Assembly: GCF_001661915.1 (NCBI RefSeq)
Contig: NZ_LYWY01000039.1
Location: 522,725-586,724, forward strand
DNA: 64,000 nt
Origin: Croceicoccus pelagius
GTDB lineage: Bacteria > Pseudomonadota > Alphaproteobacteria > Sphingomonadales > Sphingomonadaceae
Reading direction: 5' to 3'
Positions within the stretch are counted from its first letter, which is position 1. Every line of letters starts with the position of its first letter. Shown here piece by piece: positions 6,736 to 15,856 of the stretch. The translations under genes and the position numbers were made by a program. The notes beneath the pieces were generated by a model, which saw only the letters and a list, made by a program, of their open reading frames with translations, was not told where the DNA came from and made no database searches.

Positions 6736-9108
6736 ATGGCCGACAAGCAAACGCTAAATGCGAAAGCGGTAATCCTGCGCGCACTTGCCGGTGCGTCGCT
6801 CGCTGCATTGTCGGGATGTGGCGGGGGTAACGGCGGTGGCGGGGGCGTCATCTCGACGCCTGCGCCCGCCCCTGCGCCAAGCTCGACGCCGTCCCCTTCA
6901 CCGACGCCGACTTCCACGACCAATTTCGACACTGCCGAATATCGCCAGTCCGACGGCCCGCGACAGCACAACGCCATCACCGCCTGGCAACAGGGTGCGA
7001 CGGGCGAGGGTGTCTCGATCGCGGTCATCGACACGGGCATCGATAGCGATAGCCCCGAATTCGCTGGCCGCATCGCTCCTGAATCGCAGGACGTTGCCGG
7101 AAATCGCGGTATTGAAAGCCCCGACGGCCACGGCACGCAGGTGGCCATGGTCGCCGCGGCGGCGCGCGACAATAAAGGCGTCATGGGCATCGCTTTCGAC
7201 GCGACCGTGCTGGCGTTGCGCGCGGACCAACCGGGAACTTGCGCCAGTTTCGATCCGACCGACTCGTCCACCGGATGCAGCTTTCTCGACAGCGACATCG
7301 CCCGCGGCGTCGATGTGGCCATTGCGGCTGGCGCGAAAGTCGTGAACCTGTCGCTGGGCGGATCGCTCCCGACCGCAGAACTGGTAAACGCGATCGATCG
7401 CGCGGCGCAGGCCGGGATCGTGGTGGTCGTTTCTGCGGGCAATGACGGGGAATCGACCGATCCGGGGATCGATGCGGCGCAGCCCGATCCTTTCGCTTCG
7501 GGCGTGCTGTTCGCAGCACCGCAAAACGTGATCATCGTCGGGTCTGTCGATGCGTCGAACACGATTTCGAGCTTCAGCAACCGCGCCGGATCGCAGGCGA
7601 ACGCTTTCATCACCGCCCGCGGAGAGGACTTGTGCTGCGTCTATGAAAACGGCGAGATCTATACCCAGGTCGAAGGCGGCATCGAGTATATCTACGTCAA
7701 CAACGGCACCAGCTTTTCCGCCCCGCAAGTCGCGGGCGCGGCGGCGCTTCTGGCGCAGGCCTTTCCGAACCTGACGGGGGCGGAAATCGTCGAGCTGATC
7801 CTGGGCGGTGCGGCCGATATCGGCGCGGCAGGCATCGATGCTGTTTATGGCGTTGGCCTGCTCGACATCGCGGGGTCCTTTGCACCGCAGGGGCGGACGG
7901 CTCTTGCTGGAACGGCGACCGCAGTCGCGCTGGGCGACGGTGCGGGCGTAACGAGTACGGCGATGGGCGACGCGGTCCGGCGGGCGAGTATCGGGACCGT
8001 CGTTCTCGACAAGTACGACCGCGCCTATGGTGTGGACCTTGGCGCGCTGATGGCTTCGGCGCGGGTCGAACCGCGTCTCTATCGGGCAATTTCGGGTAGG
8101 GTAGAAGGGCTTTCGGTAACGAACGGGTCGACTTCGCTGGCCTTCACGGTCGATCCGGGAAGCGTCAATGCCGCCACGCCGGTGCCGCTACGTCTTAATG
8201 ACGAAAACGCGCGGAAGGCGCGCCTGCTCGCGGTACGGATCGGGGCGAAGATCGCGCCTGACACCGAATTTGCCTTTGCTCTGCGCGAAGGGGCGCAAGG
8301 GTTGGAAGCGGGCCTTTCGGGCCATTCGCGTCCGGCGTTTCTGGTCGCCGGTGGAAGCGCTGGGGAACTTGGTTTTGTCCCGCGCCGTGACGGGGCCGTT
8401 GCGGTGCGTCGCGGATTCGGCGACTTCGGCGTAACCGCGAGTGTCGAGACCGGAAAGGCGTGGAGCAACAGTTTCGAACGCGGCCTGATCTCGCGCGGAC
8501 AGCAGGACGATTTCACGCGCTATGGTGCGATGCTCGACTGGGCGGGCGGTGATGTGACAACCTCTTTGGGTGCGAGCCTTCTGGTGGAGCGCCGCACTGT
8601 GCTGGGCGCGCGGTTCTCCGATGCCGTCGGCGCGGACGGGGCGGACAGCGTCTTTGTCGACGCCGCAGTCGGTTGGCAACCGTCGGCTCTGTGGTTCCTG
8701 GGTGCGGATTATCGACGTGGTTTCACCGATCCGCGCACGGCTGGCTTGATCGACGGGGCATCAGGTTTCCAGACAAGCGCGTGGAGCTTCGATGTCCAGC
8801 GGCAGGGTTTGTTTGCCAGCGGCGATGCACTCGGCCTGCGTGTTGCGCAGCCCCTACGGGTCGAAGGCGGCGGATTGTCGTTGAATGTCCCGACCGCCTA
8901 TGACTATTCCAGTGAGACGGCGACTTTCGGACAGCGCAGCTTCTCGCTCGAACCGACGGGGCGCGAGATTACCGGCGAGGTGCGCTGGATCGGGCCTTGG
9001 CTAGGCGGCAACCTGACGGCCAGCCTGTTCTACCGCCGCGATCCCGGACACATCGCCGACCTGCCTGACGACAAGGGCGCGGCGCTCAACTGGGCTGCGA
9101 GGTTCTAG
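6736..9108 (+). CDS. S8 family serine peptidase with C-terminal outer-membrane barrel
   Basis: A 790-residue subtilase. The start at 6736 gives a lipoprotein signal (ALAGASLAALSGC, lipobox Cys at residue 28) followed by a Gly-rich and Pro/Ser-rich linker; 6721 is an alternative start five codons upstream. The catalytic triad is visible: Asp in AVIDTGID, His in DGHGTQVAM, Ser in NGTSFSAPQVAGAAALL. The last 300 residues alternate polar and hydrophobic residues and end in the aromatic WAARF, which indicates an autotransporter-like beta-barrel. Known family members are exported proteases anchored in, or released from, the outer membrane. A lipobox combined with a barrel is less usual. Confidence 0.9.
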   Translation: MADKQTLNAKAVILRALAGASLAALSGCGGGNGGGGGVISTPAPAPAPSSTPSPSPTPTSTTNFDTAEYRQSDGPRQHNAITAWQQGATGEGVSIAVIDTGIDSDSPEFAGRIAPESQDVAGNRGIESPDGHGTQVAMVAAAARDNKGVMGIAFDATVLALRADQPGTCASFDPTDSSTGCSFLDSDIARGVDVAIAAGAKVVNLSLGGSLPTAELVNAIDRAAQAGIVVVVSAGNDGESTDPGIDAAQPDPFASGVLFAAPQNVIIVGSVDASNTISSFSNRAGSQANAFITARGEDLCCVYENGEIYTQVEGGIEYIYVNNGTSFSAPQVAGAAALLAQAFPNLTGAEIVELILGGAADIGAAGIDAVYGVGLLDIAGSFAPQGRTALAGTATAVALGDGAGVTSTAMGDAVRRASIGTVVLDKYDRAYGVDLGALMASARVEPRLYRAISGRVEGLSVTNGSTSLAFTVDPGSVNAATPVPLRLNDENARKARLLAVRIGAKIAPDTEFAFALREGAQGLEAGLSGHSRPAFLVAGGSAGELGFVPRRDGAVAVRRGFGDFGVTASVETGKAWSNSFERGLISRGQQDDFTRYGAMLDWAGGDVTTSLGASLLVERRTVLGARFSDAVGADGADSVFVDAAVGWQPSALWFLGADYRRGFTDPRTAGLIDGASGFQTSAWSFDVQRQGLFASGDALGLRVAQPLRVEGGGLSLNVPTAYDYSSETATFGQRSFSLEPTGREITGEVRWIGPWLGGNLTASLFYRRDPGHIADLPDDKGAALNWAARF

Positions 9109-9112
9109 CGGC

Positions 9113-9784
9113 TCAGGCGCCCGGCGGCGGGCCTGCCATCAGTTCGCGCACGAAGCTGACGAGACCGGTCTGGCGTTCGCGTCTCATGCGCTCTGCGTGC
9201 AGGATTTCACGGACTTTGGCGAAGCAGCTTTCGACGTCGTCGTTGACGACGACATAGCGATATTCGGACCAGTGGCTGATCTCAGCCCGCGCGCGTTCCA
9301 TGCGGGCCTCGATCACCTTCGGAGCGTCGGTGCCGCGCGCGATCAGGCGGCGGCGCAGTTCGTCGATGCTGGGCGGAAGGATGAAGACAGGGACGACGTC
9401 TTCACTCGCCCGCTGGTTTAGCTGCTGTGTGCCTTGCCAGTCGATGTCGAAAAGGAAGTCGCGACCTTCCTTCATGCCGTTCCAGATTTGCGCCTTGGGC
9501 GTGCCGTAGCTATGCCCGAAGACGTGCGCCCACTCGAGAAACGCGTGATCTTCCACCATCGCGTCGAAATGTGGCTGTTCGACGAAGTGATAGTCCTTCC
9601 CGTCCACTTCGCCGGGGCGCATAGGGCGGGTAGTGGCAGAGACCGACAGATTGATCTCGTCATCGGCGGCAAGCAGCTTGCGCGCGATCGTCGTCTTCCC
9701 CGCGCCAGAGGGCGAGGACAGGATGAACATCAATCCGCGACGTTTGAGCGCGGTCTTTTCTTCAGAATTCTGGTCTACGGCCAT
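9113..9784 (-). CDS. gmk: Guanylate kinase
   Basis: 223 residues with the P-loop SSPSGAGKTT near residue 24 and the GMP-binding segment TRPMRPGEVDGKDYHFV, both diagnostic. It phosphorylates GMP to GDP in the cytosol and is essential in purine metabolism. The gene is convergent with the S8 protease gene, only four bases apart. The N-terminal 20 residues form a charged leader that is longer than in E. coli. Confidence 0.97.
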   Translation of the reverse strand: MAVDQNSEEKTALKRRGLMFILSSPSGAGKTTIARKLLAADDEINLSVSATTRPMRPGEVDGKDYHFVEQPHFDAMVEDHAFLEWAHVFGHSYGTPKAQIWNGMKEGRDFLFDIDWQGTQQLNQRASEDVVPVFILPPSIDELRRRLIARGTDAPKVIEARMERARAEISHWSEYRYVVVNDDVESCFAKVREILHAERMRRERQTGLVSFVRELMAGPPPGA

Positions 9785-9862
9785 GCGCGCTGATGGCCGC
9801 GACAGGGTGTCGCGGTCAAGCGCCGTAACCGTGTTTGTCCAGATTTGAGGGGGGGGGACGCC

Positions 9863-10216
9863 TTACTTGTCGGCGTTTTCCATGCGGTCTTGCATCTGCT
9901 TGCGCCCTTTGATGCGTGCACTACGCTTACCTTTGGAACGATCCCAGAGCGTTTTGCCCAGAATGCCGGTGCCTACGATCAGCGCGCCGGGGACCGAGCG
10001 CGTGGCGACGCGTGCGATGGCCACCGATACCAGCGTCTGCGCCATCGAGCGACCATCGACGACGGCTTTTGCGTCATCGGCGCTGTAACGGGTGCGCAGC
10101 AGTGCCTTTTCGGTCAGTCGCCGTGTCAGGCGGCCCACGCCGCGCAGGGCGATGTCGGTGACAATCAGGTTTGTCATCGGGTTAGGGCTAAGACCGGGGA
10201 GTTTGCGCTTGGGCAT
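9863..10216 (-). CDS. Conserved hypothetical protein
   Basis: 117 residues from ATG 10216, chosen because a GAAGAGG ribosome binding site lies just upstream. It begins MPKRKLPGLSPNPMTNLIVTDI and is Arg-rich with a helix-like region (MAQTLVSVAIARVATRSVPGALIVGTGILGKTLW) that could associate with a membrane. The basic tail ends in RKQMQDRMENADK. The arrangement downstream of sspB is typical of Sphingomonads, but no family name can be assigned with confidence. Confidence 0.7.
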   Translation of the reverse strand: MPKRKLPGLSPNPMTNLIVTDIALRGVGRLTRRLTEKALLRTRYSADDAKAVVDGRSMAQTLVSVAIARVATRSVPGALIVGTGILGKTLWDRSKGKRSARIKGRKQMQDRMENADK

Positions 10217-10268
10217 CGAGACCTCTTCTTCGACCACGGCCCGCACAGCTCTTCCGGGCGATCGGGCC

Positions 10269-10778
10269 TTACTTCTTCTTCCCGAAATCGACGGTCACGA
10301 CATTGGAGCCGTCATCCGGGGGTGTTAAAGAAGGAACGCCTTCGCCATCACCCTGTTCCAAGTCGTTTTCCGCGTCGTCGTGCGGTTCGGGTTCGTCGTC
10401 CAGTTCGACAGCCTGGAACTGGAGGCCAAAATCGACGGCAGGATCGACGAAAGCGGTGATCGCCGCGAAGGGAATGACCAGCTTTGCCGGCACCTGGTTG
10501 AAGCTGAGCCCGACCGAGAAAAGCGTGTCCTCGACCGAGAGGTCCCAGAACTTGTTCTGCAGGACGATCGTCATTTCGTCCGGAAAGCGTGCGCGAAGGT
10601 CCGCCGGGATCGACACGCCGGGTGCGCCCGTCTTGAAGGTGATGTAGAAGTGGTGCGATCCGGGCAGTTCGCTGCCCGATGCTTCCACCTCGCGCAGCAC
10701 GCGGCCAACGACCGCGCGCAAGGCCTCCTGCACGATTTCGTCGTAGGGGATCAGGCTGTCGGGCGGTGCTTCGCTCAT
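10269..10778 (-). CDS. sspB: SspB-type ClpXP adaptor family protein
   Basis: 169 residues matching the alphaproteobacterial SspB family: an N-terminal Y.E.V..ALR.VV.R.L segment, HHFYITFKT followed by PADLRARFPDEMTIVLQ, and the LSFNQVPAKLVIPFAAITAFVDP strand region. The tail is acidic and disordered and ends VVTVDFGKKK, which in family members contacts ClpX. The adaptor delivers ssrA-tagged and other substrates to ClpXP. It lies just before the histidine cluster but on the other strand. Confidence 0.9.
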   Translation of the reverse strand: MSEAPPDSLIPYDEIVQEALRAVVGRVLREVEASGSELPGSHHFYITFKTGAPGVSIPADLRARFPDEMTIVLQNKFWDLSVEDTLFSVGLSFNQVPAKLVIPFAAITAFVDPAVDFGLQFQAVELDDEPEPHDDAENDLEQGDGEGVPSLTPPDDGSNVVTVDFGKKK

Positions 10779-11002
10779 GCGGACGGCTTGGCCGCATCAA
10801 GCGGCGCGGTCAAGCCGGAAAAGCGGTAATCAACGGCATTTCCCGGCAGAAAAGCGGCGTGGGCAGTGCCTCATGCAATTTGGCAGGATTTCACCACAAA
10901 TGCATGTATTGAAAAGACTTCACTGCGTTTCTTGTACGGTATCGGCGCGCATTGGCGCGATCGCGTCTTGCGCGATACGGTTGCAGGCCTATAGCGGCAG
11001 CC

Positions 11003-11611
11003 ATGCGTACCGGATCGATCTCGCGTAAGACCAAGGAAACCGCCATCGAAGTGGCGGTCAACCTCGACGGCGCCGGCGAATATGATGTCGCCACCGGCAT
11101 CGGTTTCCTCGACCACATGATCGAGCAGTTTTCCCGCCATTCGCTCATCGACGTCACCCTGAAGGTCGACGGCGACCTGCATGTCGACCAGCATCACACC
11201 GTCGAAGACAGCGCCATCGCGCTGGGCGAGGCACTGCTTCAGGCGCTCGGCGAGAAGCGGGGCATTTCGCGTTACGGTCAGGCCTATTCGCCGATGGACG
11301 AGACGCTGTCGCGCGTTGCGCTGGACATTTCTGGCCGGCCCTGGCTGGTCTGGAAGGCGGGCTTCTCTCAGCCGCGTCTGGGCGAGATGGATACCGAGCT
11401 GTTCGAACACTGGTTCCACTCGGTCGCGCAGGCGGCAGGCATCACGTTACACATCGAGCTGCTCTACGGGCAGAACAACCATCACATCATTGAATCGATC
11501 TACAAGGGGTTTGCGCGGTCGATGCGGATGGCGGTGGAGCTGGACCCGCGCAAAGGCGACGCCGTTCCCTCGACCAAGGGCCTGCTCGGCAAGGGCACCA
11601 TCGAGGCCTGA
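11003..11611 (+). CDS. hisB: Imidazoleglycerol-phosphate dehydratase
   Basis: 202 residues. The start at 11003 gives [15 protein letters not shown], the usual N-terminus. Both metal-binding repeats are seen: [13 protein letters not shown] with [19 protein letters not shown], and [20 protein letters not shown] near the end. The enzyme makes imidazole acetol phosphate in histidine biosynthesis. It is the monofunctional form, without the phosphatase domain of the enterobacterial HisB. It leads an operon with hisH, which starts 4 bp after the stop. Confidence 0.97.
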   Translation: MRTGSISRKTKETAIEVAVNLDGAGEYDVATGIGFLDHMIEQFSRHSLIDVTLKVDGDLHVDQHHTVEDSAIALGEALLQALGEKRGISRYGQAYSPMDETLSRVALDISGRPWLVWKAGFSQPRLGEMDTELFEHWFHSVAQAAGITLHIELLYGQNNHHIIESIYKGFARSMRMAVELDPRKGDAVPSTKGLLGKGTIEA

Positions 11612-11614
11612 GCG

Positions 11615-12244
11615 ATGCCATCGCACGTCGCCCTCATCGATTATGGCGCAGGCAATCTGCAGTCGGTCGCCAATGCGCTGAAGGCGGCCGGTGCGGGTCA
11701 GGTCAAGGTATCGGGCGATCCCGAGGTGGTTTTGGCCGCTGAGCGTGTCGTGCTTCCCGGTGTCGGAGCTTATGCCAATTGCATCAAGGCTTTGCGCGCC
11801 ATTCCTGGCATGATCTCTGCGATGGAAAAACGCGTTCTGGAACAGGGTGCGCCTTTCCTTGGCATTTGCGTCGGGATGCAGCTTCTGGCGACCCGCGGGG
11901 TCGAACACGGCGTTCACAAGGGGCTGGGCTGGATCGCGGGTGAAGTCCTGCCGATCGAGGTAACGGACCCTGCTATCAAGATCCCGCACATGGGCTGGAA
12001 CGATGTCGCGCCGATGCGGCACCATGACGGCGCCGAACTGATCGAGCGGGGTGAGGCATACTTCCTCCACTCCTACCACTTCGTCGCCGACGAGGGTCGC
12101 GACATTGCCGCGATCACCGATCACGGTGGTGCGATTACGGCAGCGGTGGCGCGCGACAACATCCTCGGCGTCCAGTTCCACCCGGAAAAGAGCCAGCGCT
12201 ATGGCATCGACCTGCTGGAGCGTTTTCTCGAGTGGAAACCCTGA
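11615..12244 (+). CDS. hisH: Imidazole glycerol phosphate synthase, glutamine amidotransferase subunit
   Basis: 209 residues with the class I glutaminase triad: the nucleophile Cys in LGICVGMQLLATR and the His and Glu of VQFHPEKSQ. The N-terminal IDYGAGNLQSVANAL and the VGAYANC loop are typical. HisH releases ammonia that is channelled to HisF. It directly follows hisB and precedes hisA by 85 bp. Confidence 0.97.
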   Translation: MPSHVALIDYGAGNLQSVANALKAAGAGQVKVSGDPEVVLAAERVVLPGVGAYANCIKALRAIPGMISAMEKRVLEQGAPFLGICVGMQLLATRGVEHGVHKGLGWIAGEVLPIEVTDPAIKIPHMGWNDVAPMRHHDGAELIERGEAYFLHSYHFVADEGRDIAAITDHGGAITAAVARDNILGVQFHPEKSQRYGIDLLERFLEWKP

Positions 12245-12329
12245 CGCAGCGCTTCGTTATGAAGTCACTTCGGGCCGGCATATAAAAACAGGCTTTTGCG
12301 TGCGCTCTTGCGGTGTATAGGCGCGAGCC

Positions 12330-13058
12330 ATGATCGTATTTCCCGCAATTGACCTCAAGGGCGGCCAGGTCGTCCGTCTCGCCGAAGGCGACATGGACCG
12401 CGCCACCGTTTACGGCGACAATCCCGCAGCTCAGGCGAAGCACTTTGCCGAGGCGGGGGCGATGCATCTGCATGTCGTCGACCTCGACGGATCGTTCGCA
12501 GGCGAAGCGCGCAACCGCGAGGCGGTCGTGGGAATCGTCGGCGCGTTCGAGGGTTACGTCCAGCTTGGCGGCGGCATCCGCACGCGTGAGGCGGTCGAGG
12601 CCTGGTTCGAGGCTGGCGTTGCCCGCATCGTCATGGGCACAGCTGCGCTGAAAAACCCGCAGTTCGTCAAGGACATGGCGAAGGAATACCCGGGCGGGAT
12701 CGTCGTTGCCGTCGACGCCAAGGATGGGATGGTCGCCACCGCGGGTTGGGCCGATGTGTCCGACGTGCCGGTCGTGGATATGGCCCGCAGGTTCGAGGAC
12801 GCGGGCGTTGCCTCGCTGTTGTTCACCGACATTGGACGCGATGGGTTGCTGAAGGGCTGTAACATCGACGCGACTGTCGATCTGGCGCGCTCGGTCGATC
12901 TTCCGGTCATCGCAAGCGGCGGCGTGAAGGGGCTGGACGACATTCATATCCTGTCGCTCCACGCGCATGAAGGGATCGAAGGCGTCATCACCGGCCGCGC
13001 GATCTATGACGGCCGGCTCGACCTTGCCACCGCGCTCGCCATGGCGAAGCGCGACTGA
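12330..13058 (+). CDS. hisA: ProFAR isomerase (HisA)
   Basis: 242 residues in a (beta/alpha)8 barrel. The N-terminal catalytic Asp lies in FPAIDLKGGQVVRL, and the second catalytic Asp in LFTDIGRDGLLKG. Phosphate-binding motifs LGGGIRT and IASGGVKG are present. It isomerises N'-(5'-phosphoribosyl)-formimino-AICAR ribonucleotide in step 4 of the pathway. The 85-bp gap upstream is relatively AT-rich and may carry a promoter, but no clear boxes were found. Confidence 0.97.
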   Translation: MIVFPAIDLKGGQVVRLAEGDMDRATVYGDNPAAQAKHFAEAGAMHLHVVDLDGSFAGEARNREAVVGIVGAFEGYVQLGGGIRTREAVEAWFEAGVARIVMGTAALKNPQFVKDMAKEYPGGIVVAVDAKDGMVATAGWADVSDVPVVDMARRFEDAGVASLLFTDIGRDGLLKGCNIDATVDLARSVDLPVIASGGVKGLDDIHILSLHAHEGIEGVITGRAIYDGRLDLATALAMAKRD

Positions 13059-13128
13059 TTTTCTGGAAGTGCGGGGCCGCAGGGTGTAATCATCCAGGAC
13101 TGCCAAAACCCGCCGGAGCGTTTGTTTC

Positions 13129-13926
13129 ATGACTGTCCGTGTCCGCGTCATCCCATGCCTCGACGTTGCCGAAGGTCGCGTGGTGAAGGGCGTGAATTTT
13201 GTCGACCTGATCGACGCGGGCGACCCGGTGGAACAGGCGCAAGCCTATGACGCCGCCGGCGCGGACGAGCTCTGCTTTCTCGACATTTCGGCAAGCCACG
13301 AAGGCCGCGGCACGCTGATCGATGTCGTGCGCCGCACCGCGGAAGTCTGCTTCATGCCGCTGACCGTTGGCGGCGGCGTTCGTAGTGCCGACGATGCGCG
13401 GGCGCTGCTGCTCGCAGGGGCTGACAAGGTCGCGGTCAATTCTGCTGCCGTTTCCCGTCCCGAAGTCGTGGCCGAGATTGCCGAACGGTTCGGCAGCCAG
13501 TGTGTCGTCGCCAGCGTCGATGCGCGGCGTGTCTGTGGACCGGGTGTGGATAAGTCCGTGGAAAGCTCCGGGGAAAGCCGGTGGGAAATCTTCACGCACG
13601 GTGGACGTAAGGAAACCGGCATCGACGCGCTGGAACACGCAAGGCGGCTGGCCGAACTTGGTGCGGGGGAACTTCTCGTCACCTCGATGGACGGCGACGG
13701 CACGAAGAAGGGCTATGACCTTGAACTGACACGGGCGATTGCCGATGCCGTCGGGATTCCCGTGATCGCCAGCGGCGGGGTCGGAACGCTCGACCACCTT
13801 GTTGAAGGGGTCACCCATGGTCATGCCAGTGCCGTGCTTGCCGCAAGTATTTTTCACTTCGGGCAGCACACCATCGCAGAGGCCCACGATGCCTTGCGTG
13901 CGGCGGGTTTACCGGCCCGAAGCTAA
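13129..13926 (+). CDS. hisF: Imidazole glycerol phosphate synthase, cyclase subunit
   Basis: 265 residues of a TIM barrel with [15 protein letters not shown] at the N-terminus (the catalytic Asp in CLDV), LTVGGGVRS and [12 protein letters not shown]. It forms imidazole glycerol phosphate and AICAR with HisH. Between SVDARR and the conserved THGGRKETG lies a longer loop, [20 protein letters not shown], a few residues longer than in many HisF proteins. The gene ends the hisBHAF run; hisE is found 3.7 kb downstream. Confidence 0.97.
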   Translation: MTVRVRVIPCLDVAEGRVVKGVNFVDLIDAGDPVEQAQAYDAAGADELCFLDISASHEGRGTLIDVVRRTAEVCFMPLTVGGGVRSADDARALLLAGADKVAVNSAAVSRPEVVAEIAERFGSQCVVASVDARRVCGPGVDKSVESSGESRWEIFTHGGRKETGIDALEHARRLAELGAGELLVTSMDGDGTKKGYDLELTRAIADAVGIPVIASGGVGTLDHLVEGVTHGHASAVLAASIFHFGQHTIAEAHDALRAAGLPARS

Positions 13927-13935
13927 GGTCCGCTC

Positions 13936-13955
13936 TTAACCGCAATTACGGTTAA
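13936..13955. repeat. Inverted repeat after hisF
   Basis: TTAACCG (13936-13942) is repeated inverted as CGGTTAA (13949-13955) with a six-base spacer. It lies between hisF and the M28 peptidase gene. No T-run follows, so it may be a weak terminator, a protein-binding palindrome or chance. Confidence 0.35.
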
Positions 13956-14042
13956 CGGCCATTTTTCGCGACTGATAACGTTTTCAAACCCGAATGGCTT
14001 CGTTACAGGCGTAACCATCCGAATCAAACCCAAGGTCCCGAA

Positions 14043-15656
14043 ATGCGGATTGCCCTCCTGCTGACCGCGTCGTTCGCGCTTGCTTCCTGCGCGACGACCG
14101 ACACGAATGTTGCGACTGCCCCGAGCGAACGCTCCATCGAGGCGGACGTGCGCTATCTCGCGTCGGACGAGCTTGAAGGTCGTGAGGCCGGACAGCCGGG
14201 TTACCAGCGTGCATCGCAATACATGGCCGACCGTTTTGCCTCGATCGGTGTGCAGCCCGGTGCGGCGGATGGAACATATTTCCAGCCCGTAGGCCTTCGC
14301 ATCATGCGTCCGGGTCCGATGGACAGGAACACGATGATCCTGTCTGGCGACAAGGCTGTGAAGCTGGAGCTGGGCACCGACTATCTCGTCGATGGCATGA
14401 TCGGCCGTGAAAGCGGCGTGATCGAGGCTCCGCTCGTCTTCGTCGGGCAGGGTTTTGTCGATCCGCGGAACGGCCGCGACGATTTCGCCGGTGTCGACCT
14501 CAAGGGCAAGATTGCCGTCGCGATCACCGGCGCACCGGAATTCCTCAACACCGAGGAACGCGCCTATTTCAACGGTCAGCGTTCGCGCGAAATGGCGGAT
14601 CGCGGTGCGGTCGGCATGATTTCGCTCCTGACAGAAAAGTCGGAAGAGCGTTATGGCTGGGACAAGCGTGTCGAGAACCGCGACAAGTCCACCAGCGCGA
14701 CCTGGATCGGCGAGGACGGCAAGGCCTACGACCCGCGCGAAGGCATGGTCGCTTCCGCGGTGCTGAACCCTGCTGCCGCCGCGAAACTGCTTGAAGGTCA
14801 GCCGATCAGCTATGCCGACGCGATTGCCGCGATTGATATGCCCGGTGCGACCCTGCCCGCATTCGACATGGGCATCATCGCGAAGATCGCGTTCGAACAG
14901 AAATTCGAGACAGCGACGAGCCGTAACGTCGTGGGCGTGGTCCCCGGGACCGATCCTGAACTTAAGGATGAATATGTCGTCCTGACCGCCCACCTTGACC
15001 ACATCGGCGTCGATGAGGGCAAAGAGGGCGACAAGATCAACAACGGCGCGATGGACAATGCGACCGGTAGCGCGATCATGATCGATGTGGCGCGCCGCTT
15101 TGCAATGGCGCCACCGCGCCGATCGCTTATGTTCGTGGCCCTGACGGCGGAAGAGATGGGCCTGATCGGTTCGTCCTACCACGCCCGCAATACGATTGTT
15201 CCGCGCAATGATGTCGTCGCCAACGTCAATCTCGACATGCCGATGCTGACTTACGAGTTCACCGACGTGGTCGCGTTCGGTGCGGAGCGTTCGACACTTT
15301 ACGGCGCAGTTGCCAGGGCGGCGAAGGCGGCAGGTGTCGATTTTGCCGAGGACCCGTTCCCCGAAGAGGGTCTTTTTACCCGCTCGGACCACTATTCCTA
15401 CGTTCGCCAGGGCATTCCTGCGATCTACGTCGAACCCGGCCCTGGTAACGGTGGGCTGGAGGCCTTCGGCGCATTCCTGGGCGAGCATTACCACCAGCCT
15501 TCGGATGAAGTTGGCCTTATCCTGTTCGATCAGGCGGCCCGTTTTGCCGATCTGAACTTCGACATTGCACGCAACATTGCAGATATGGACGAAAGGCCTG
15601 TCTGGAAGAAGGACGATTTCTTTGGGACCGTTTTCGACGGCCCCATGAAGGACTGA
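14043..15656 (+). CDS. M28 family zinc metallopeptidase, lipoprotein
   Basis: 537 residues. The N-terminus MRIALLLTASFALASCATTD is a lipoprotein signal with Cys at residue 16. A PA-type insert spans about 120-270. The M28 zinc centre is complete: His and Asp in LTAHLDHIG, Asp in NNGAMDNATGSA, Glu-Glu in LTAEEMGLIGS, Asp in VNLDMPM, His in TRSDHYSYVRQGIPAIY. Members are aminopeptidases of the cell envelope. The gene splits hisF from hisE, followed by the Kef antiporter on the same strand. Confidence 0.92.
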   Translation: MRIALLLTASFALASCATTDTNVATAPSERSIEADVRYLASDELEGREAGQPGYQRASQYMADRFASIGVQPGAADGTYFQPVGLRIMRPGPMDRNTMILSGDKAVKLELGTDYLVDGMIGRESGVIEAPLVFVGQGFVDPRNGRDDFAGVDLKGKIAVAITGAPEFLNTEERAYFNGQRSREMADRGAVGMISLLTEKSEERYGWDKRVENRDKSTSATWIGEDGKAYDPREGMVASAVLNPAAAAKLLEGQPISYADAIAAIDMPGATLPAFDMGIIAKIAFEQKFETATSRNVVGVVPGTDPELKDEYVVLTAHLDHIGVDEGKEGDKINNGAMDNATGSAIMIDVARRFAMAPPRRSLMFVALTAEEMGLIGSSYHARNTIVPRNDVVANVNLDMPMLTYEFTDVVAFGAERSTLYGAVARAAKAAGVDFAEDPFPEEGLFTRSDHYSYVRQGIPAIYVEPGPGNGGLEAFGAFLGEHYHQPSDEVGLILFDQAARFADLNFDIARNIADMDERPVWKKDDFFGTVFDGPMKD

Positions 15657-15856
15657 CTCCTCCTCTATTAGATCTTCCAGCACCTTTCGTTCAGCGCGGC
15701 GGGGCGGGTCACACCCCCCCACCACCGTGACACGTTCCCGTCGCGCACTTTCAATTGTCCTTTTGAAGACTTTCTTCCCCGTAGTTGCCCTGAAGACTGC
15801 CCGCTCCTAACTTGGCGCAATCTGCCGGGGCTCTTTCGGTACCAAGGGGAATATCC

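Noticed and set aside
10900..10990. Possible promoter with TTGAAA and TACGGT boxes upstream of hisB
   Set aside because: The spacer is 20 bases and no start site can be supported, so it was not listed.
13923..15725. 600-codon reverse-strand open frame opposite the M28 peptidase gene
   Set aside because: It is a high-GC antisense shadow: the forward strand has a complete M28 zinc centre and signal peptide, while the reverse protein has no recognisable motif and an unusual composition.
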